Below, piece after piece: positions 6,229 through 9,920 of a stretch of 9,920 nucleotides of DNA; the first letter of the stretch is position 1; each line of letters starts with the position of its first letter. Under the pieces are notes generated by a model. That model was given only the letters and a program-made list of their open reading frames with translations. It searched no databases and was not told the origin of the DNA. A program made the translations under genes and the position numbers. This DNA comes from Chthoniobacter flavus (GTDB lineage: Bacteria; Verrucomicrobiota; Verrucomicrobiia; Chthoniobacterales; Terrimicrobiaceae): the NCBI GenBank assembly GCA_945863785.1, contig CAMBAQ010000062.1, forward strand, positions 1 to 9,920. The letters are read 5' to 3'.

Positions 6229-8076
6229 AACTAGGGCTTCAGTGGGTTCAGCGCAAGCGAGCCACTCGGCATTCGCTTTTTCGAGAGCATCAGCCACCCC
6301 AGCGAGCTTGCGGTTGATTTCCATCGCGAGTGATGGATTTTCATAAGTAGCAGGATCCTCAAGCTGATTACTCAGTTCGCGCTGAGAGGCCTCCAATTTA
6401 TGAATTTCATCTTCCAACGCAAAAACACGCTGTTCGCGGGCACGGCGTTCACTGGCTGCGGCTTTGCGAGCATCCGCCTCAGCGCGGCGCTGAGCCCGCA
6501 TTTCCTTGAGACCGAGTTTCGGAGCTTCTTCAGCAGCGACCGACGGAGCGGAAGGCTGGAAGTTTCCTAGCGAGGCGACCGTACCAGCACGGGCTCCCCC
6601 ACCCACTTGTGATTTCTCTCGATAATACTCGTAATCCCCCGCGTAACGGGTGATGCGACCGGCCTGCACATGAATGACCGACGTGGCCATCGCGCGAATA
6701 AAATGCACATCGTGGCTGACAAAGTAAACCGTCCCATCGTAGGGCTGAAGCGCCCGGATGAGCGCATCGATACTCGGCATGTCGAGGTGGGTCGTTGGCT
6801 CGTCCAACAAAAGAAAATTAGGCGGATCGAGAAGCAACTTCACCAGCGCGAGTCGGCTTTTTTCACCACCACTAAGTACACTCACGCGTTTAAAAACATC
6901 GTCCCCACGGAAAAGAAACGCACCAAGAACGGTTCGGGCAGCCTGCTCTGGGACCGGACGAGCGATCGACTGCACTTCCTCAAGGACTGTTCTTTTCACG
7001 TCGAGGGCCTCTGTGCGATGCTGCGCAAAGTAGCCGATACTGCAGTTGTGCCCAGGCGTGCGCGTACCCGCTTCGAGCTCTAATTGTCCTGCAAGGATCT
7101 TCAGAAGCGTGGACTTGCCTGCTCCATTGGGTCCCACCAGCACGGTGCGCTGGCCCTTTTCGATCTCAAGGTTGAGATCATCGTAGATGACATTATTACC
7201 ATACGCTTGGCGCACCCCTTCGAGTGCGATGACCTTTTGGCCTCCGCGTGGGGGTTGCGGGAAGCGAAAGCTCACCGTCGGCTCGTCGGATTCCGGAGCT
7301 TCGATACGCACCATGCGACCGAGTTGCTTGATGCGATCCTGTGCCTGTGCGGCTTTACTGGCTTTTGCCCGGAATCGATTAATGAAATCTTCAAGATGAG
7401 CGATCTCTTTTTGTTGATTACGGTAGGCGGCGAGTTGTTGTTCTTCACGGGCCTTTTTTTGTTCCAAACAGGCATCGAAATTTCCCGTATAGCGAATGAG
7501 TTTACGGTGACGAATCTCCACAATGCCACGGCAGATGAGATTCAGAAATTCCCGATCGTGAGAAATCGTCAAAATCGCTCCAGGATATCCCACCAAGTGG
7601 TTTTGAAACCACCCCAACGTTTCAAGATCGAGATGGTTGGTGGGCTCGTCCAGCAAGAGAAGATCGGGTTCCTCCACAAGCAATCGGGCTAGATGCGCTC
7701 TCATGATCCATCCGCCGCTCAATTCGCCTACTGGACGATGAAAATCCGTCTCACGAAAGGCCAACCCAGCAAGGATGCGCTTCGCCATGGCTTCTGCACG
7801 GCCATCAGCCTCTGCGCCAGCTGCGAGCTCCATGACGGTTTCATCCGTGACAGCGGCGGTCTCCTGGGGAAGAAAACCCACGCGCACCCCGCGTTGCATC
7901 GTCACAAGCCCCTCATCCGGTTCGTCATTGCGGAGCAACAGAGAAAAAAGCGTCGATTTTCCCGCCCCATTGGGTCCGATAAGTCCGATGCGGTCTCCCG
8001 TGTTGACCTGCAGCGCGGCTTCCTCAAAGAGGATTCTCCCGCCAAATGATTTTGTGACCTGTGAAAGCGTAAGCAT
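6226..8076 (-). CDS. ABC-F family ATP-binding protein (Uup/YheS-like)
   Basis: A soluble 616-residue protein with two fused ABC ATPase domains and no membrane segment. ABC-F proteins bind the ribosomal E site and act in translation control or rescue; some give antibiotic protection. Domain 1 has Walker A GPNGAGKST (34-42), signature LSGGW (119-123), Walker B LLLLDEPTNHLD (139-150) and SHD switch (172-174). The interdomain linker, rich in charge and predicted helix-forming (about 199-269), is the tRNA-contacting element of the family. Domain 2 has GPNGAGKST (315-323), LSGGE (401-405), LLLDEPTTHLD (422-432) and SHD (454-456). An Ala/Gly/Ser-rich spacer then leads to a C-terminal coiled coil (about 520-606), as in Uup. 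I chose the ATG at 8076 because MLTLSQVTKSFGG matches family starts. A GTG at 8094 would add six residues, and neither has a clear ribosome site. It is coupled to the spermidine-synthase-like gene downstream. Confidence 0.95.
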   Translation of the reverse strand: MLTLSQVTKSFGGRILFEEAALQVNTGDRIGLIGPNGAGKSTLFSLLLRNDEPDEGLVTMQRGVRVGFLPQETAAVTDETVMELAAGAEADGRAEAMAKRILAGLAFRETDFHRPVGELSGGWIMRAHLARLLVEEPDLLLLDEPTNHLDLETLGWFQNHLVGYPGAILTISHDREFLNLICRGIVEIRHRKLIRYTGNFDACLEQKKAREEQQLAAYRNQQKEIAHLEDFINRFRAKASKAAQAQDRIKQLGRMVRIEAPESDEPTVSFRFPQPPRGGQKVIALEGVRQAYGNNVIYDDLNLEIEKGQRTVLVGPNGAGKSTLLKILAGQLELEAGTRTPGHNCSIGYFAQHRTEALDVKRTVLEEVQSIARPVPEQAARTVLGAFLFRGDDVFKRVSVLSGGEKSRLALVKLLLDPPNFLLLDEPTTHLDMPSIDALIRALQPYDGTVYFVSHDVHFIRAMATSVIHVQAGRITRYAGDYEYYREKSQVGGGARAGTVASLGNFQPSAPSVAAEEAPKLGLKEMRAQRRAEADARKAAASERRAREQRVFALEDEIHKLEASQRELSNQLEDPATYENPSLAMEINRKLAGVADALEKANAEWLACAEPTEALV

Positions 8077-8082
8077 ATGAAA

Positions 8083-8088
8083 ATTAAA
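8083..8088 (-). promoter_or_regulatory. Possible -10 box giving a leaderless ABC-F transcript
   Basis: TTTAAT on the minus strand (complement of 8083-8088) matches TATAAT at five of six bases. It ends 6 nt before the ATG at 8076, so transcription would start at the ATG itself. There is no good -35 box 17-18 nt upstream. This is a weak call, made because the gene lacks any Shine-Dalgarno site. Confidence 0.25.
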
Positions 8089-8124
8089 GGGCACGAAAGG
8101 TGTCCGAGAGAACGCCGAACGTCC

Positions 8125-8147
8125 ACACGTTTTTTCAAAAACCGTGT
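8125..8147. repeat. 23-nt near-perfect palindrome upstream of the ABC-F gene
   Basis: The stretch has dyad symmetry around the base at 8136, with 10 of 11 positions complementary. The outer arms ACACG (8125-8129) and CGTGT (8143-8147) and the inner T5 and A5 runs all pair; only the pair 8130/8142 mismatches. It sits in the 64-82 bp gap between the end of the Na/Pi-like gene and the ABC-F start, about 49 bp before the ATG. No T-run follows on the minus strand, so it does not look like an intrinsic terminator of the upstream gene. The symmetry and AT-rich centre fit a dimeric repressor operator, or an attenuating hairpin. The binding protein is unknown. Confidence 0.45.
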
Positions 8148-8158
8148 TTGAGATCCAT

Positions 8159-9736
8159 CTAAACCGACTGCTCCATCGACTGCATCTGGAGTTTGGAGAG
8201 GCGATGGATGAGCCAAGCTGCGATATCGAAGTCGTCTACCATCGAGGACATATCGAGTGTTCCCGAGGGAGAAAAAGCTCCGCAATTTCCGAGAAAGTTC
8301 CGCCTCATTTCTCTAACAGCAGGATCCTTTTGTTTGCTGGACTCAAAAAAGACGCGGATTTTTTCCACTTCCATTGTTGAAGTGGCCTCCGCGCCAAGGG
8401 TGATATTTTGCGTCACCCACGCAATGAGTCTCGAGGCACACGCTTCCGCACCGGATGGGAGGGCCGCGAGAGAAAAGGCCAATTCCCCAACAGCCTCACC
8501 AATGTGGCGGATCGTATGCAACCAGGCTCGGTAACGTTGGAGTCGGAGCGACTGGTCCGTCGTCAGCGGATTTTCGACGGCGAGCCGAACGCAAAAACTT
8601 TCAATGGCTCCCCCCAGTGTGACAAAGGCCGGTGCCGCACCTTCGTCATGCCCTCCATCCATAGTGGCCCGCGCGGGACTCACACTCGCAAAAAGGCGGC
8701 CGAGTTCTTTGGGGATCAAGTCCAGCGCCGTCTCTGGATCCGCCAGCGCTTGATTGGTGAGGTATTTCGGGCACTCCGGCTTATCTTCGAAATCGCTCGG
8801 CCAGTATTTTTTTAAGACAGAGTCGCAGATCGGCAAAAAGGGAGTGAGAACTAGGGCTGGAATGAAATTAGATAGTAAAAACACCATCGCCAGTTGAATG
8901 GGTGCTCCCCCGTCCATCTTATCGGCCAGTGCTCCCACAAGTGGAATCCCTGCCTTTTCTGCAAACAAAAGCCCCATCATCAGAGCTCCGCCAAAGACAC
9001 AAAACAAATCCTCCATCCGAACGATACGAATAGAAGAACCCCGGAGACCCGAAGCCAAAAACGCTCGCAGAAGAATAGCGCCCAGGTTTGTCCCATAAAT
9101 CAGTGGCATAGCCTCAGCGACTCCGAACGCGCCACTTTGAGCCAAGGTTATGACCACCATCGCCGCCCCCGTATTGGATTGAAGAAGTGCCGAAGCCGCA
9201 AAACCGATCGTAAATGCCAGCATCGGCGACCCCAAAGCCATCTCTAAGATTTCATGAAACCATAAAGCATCCTTCAGCGGAGCTAATCCCGAGCCGATTT
9301 GCTCAAGCCCGAATAAAATGATCCCGACCCCCAAAAAAGCCCCCGCATAGGTATTCCAAGGTTTCGTTCGTACCGCCCCCATCAAGATGCCGGCCCCACC
9401 GACGAGGTAGGCGACAATGGGCGAAATATTCACTGCCGCGAGGAAGGCGAAGGCCGTGAGTCCCACATTGCACCACACCAGCACCAAACGGGCCGCCGCG
9501 GATTGAATGATTCCGCTGCCCAGCATACTCACCAAAATAAAGGTCACTGCTGTCGCACTCTGCATAAGCGCACCCGCGAACAAGCCGCAGAGAGCCGCCA
9601 ACCATGGAGAATCCGTCAAGCCCCGCACTAAATTGCGAAAACTCCCACCACTGAGCGCGCGCATGTTTTGACCTGTGAGCTGAAGCCCCAGAAAAAATAG
9701 ACCAAGGCCGAGAATCATACCATTGAGCGAACTCAT
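8159..9736 (-). CDS. Na/Pi-cotransporter (NptA/PhoU-type) family membrane protein
   Basis: A 525-residue protein with a membrane part (about residues 1-305, 8-10 hydrophobic segments) and a soluble helical C-terminal part (about 335-525) like the PhoU domain of bacterial NptA proteins. The family's inverted repeat is visible: QSATAVTFILVSMLGSG (59-75) followed by WCNVGLT (88-94), and QSNTGAAMVVITLAQSG (186-202) followed by YGTNLGA (214-220). These correspond to the QSSSATT and GANIGTT pairs of sodium/phosphate symporters, but both QS motifs are altered. Function is therefore likely Na-coupled anion transport or phosphate homeostasis, with the substrate unproven. The ATG at 9736 lacks a Shine-Dalgarno site; Met7 is another possible start. 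No phoU or pst gene is nearby. The ABC-F gene follows on the same strand after 64-82 bp, so read-through is possible but not certain. Confidence 0.88.
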   Translation of the reverse strand: MSSLNGMILGLGLFFLGLQLTGQNMRALSGGSFRNLVRGLTDSPWLAALCGLFAGALMQSATAVTFILVSMLGSGIIQSAAARLVLVWCNVGLTAFAFLAAVNISPIVAYLVGGAGILMGAVRTKPWNTYAGAFLGVGIILFGLEQIGSGLAPLKDALWFHEILEMALGSPMLAFTIGFAASALLQSNTGAAMVVITLAQSGAFGVAEAMPLIYGTNLGAILLRAFLASGLRGSSIRIVRMEDLFCVFGGALMMGLLFAEKAGIPLVGALADKMDGGAPIQLAMVFLLSNFIPALVLTPFLPICDSVLKKYWPSDFEDKPECPKYLTNQALADPETALDLIPKELGRLFASVSPARATMDGGHDEGAAPAFVTLGGAIESFCVRLAVENPLTTDQSLRLQRYRAWLHTIRHIGEAVGELAFSLAALPSGAEACASRLIAWVTQNITLGAEATSTMEVEKIRVFFESSKQKDPAVREMRRNFLGNCGAFSPSGTLDMSSMVDDFDIAAWLIHRLSKLQMQSMEQSV

Positions 9737-9920
9737 CTGATGCCACTATGGGTACGACTCCGGACTCCATGCAAGTCGCCAAATATAAGAACAACACCTA
9801 AGCCTGTTCTGGCTTGATCGTTTCTTGGTCTGGAAGCTATAAATGAGAAACCATGTGGTCTCACCCCCGCGATTATAACGTAATCCTACACGACTCCACA
9901 CTGTGAACTGGGTCACGATC
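9737..9920. other. Gene-free right edge of the window
   Basis: This 184-bp stretch contains no credible coding sequence; the plus-strand ATGs at 9843 and 9853 open frames of 11 and 17 codons only. It holds the upstream region of the Na/Pi-like gene, including an AT-rich TATATT on the minus strand (complement of 9782-9787) that could be its -10 box, 45 bp before the start. It also holds a candidate promoter facing out of the window. I see no tRNA or other known RNA. Confidence 0.6.
9814..9843 (+). promoter_or_regulatory. Candidate sigma-70-like promoter reading off the right edge
   Basis: TTGATC (9814-9819) and TATAAA (9838-9843) are separated by 18 nt, matching the consensus at four and five of six bases. 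Transcription would start near 9850, within a small inverted repeat (TGAG at 9844-9847 with CTCA at 9860-9863, and ACC/GGT inside it). A gene driven by it would lie beyond the window, divergent from the Na/Pi-like gene. Confidence 0.4.

Noticed and set aside
7084..7692. Plus-strand open frame of 202 codons inside the ABC-F gene
   Set aside because: It is antisense to the linker and ABC domains of a clearly intact protein, and it has no credible start context or domain.
8125..8147. Intrinsic terminator of the Na/Pi-like gene
   Set aside because: The stem is present, but no T-run follows it on the minus strand and the stem centre is AT-rich, so it was recorded as a palindrome of unknown role.
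9303..9797. Minus-strand open frame overlapping the start of the Na/Pi-like gene
   Set aside because: It is a shifted frame of the same strand and lacks the hydrophobic segments and QS motifs that the 9736 frame carries.

Overview
The window reads as ordinary chromosomal DNA of a Gram-negative bacterium. It carries a sigma-54 factor, an ExbD/TolR-type membrane protein and a secreted S41 protease, the last two expected in a cell with an envelope periplasm. The gene mix (rpoN, an orphan ExbD, a CAT-type amino acid permease, an S41 protease, tsaD, a spermidine-synthase-like protein, an ABC-F ATPase and a Na/Pi symporter-like protein) and the weak or absent Shine-Dalgarno sites would suit the Planctomycetota/Verrucomicrobiota group. 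That placement is inference; nothing here proves the phylum. Coding density is very high. I see no mobile element, CRISPR array, rRNA, tRNA or phage gene.

Layout. (1) 1-1590, plus strand: the 3' three quarters of rpoN, cut by the window edge, followed after 58 bp by a short exbD-like gene. (2) 1612-3066, minus strand: an APC-superfamily amino acid permease, convergent with exbD. (3) 3067-3198: a divergent promoter region. (4) 3199-5495, plus strand: a two-gene unit of an exported PDZ/S41 processing protease and tsaD, joined by a 4-bp ATGA overlap. (5) 5476-9736, minus strand: in transcription order a Na/Pi-cotransporter-like protein, an ABC-F ATPase and a spermidine-synthase-fold protein. The last two are 9 bp apart and look translationally coupled. 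(6) 9737-9920: a gene-free edge with a candidate plus-strand promoter pointing out of the window.

How the genes fit together. There is no single pathway. TsaD (tRNA t6A modification) and the ABC-F protein (ribosome-associated ATPase family) both serve translation. The protease, ExbD and the two transporters serve the envelope. The most unusual features are structural: a pair of abutting hairpins at the overlapping convergent ends of tsaD and the spermidine-synthase-like gene, and a 23-nt near-perfect palindrome in front of the ABC-F gene. I found no convincing new multi-gene system; the points listed are modest leads.
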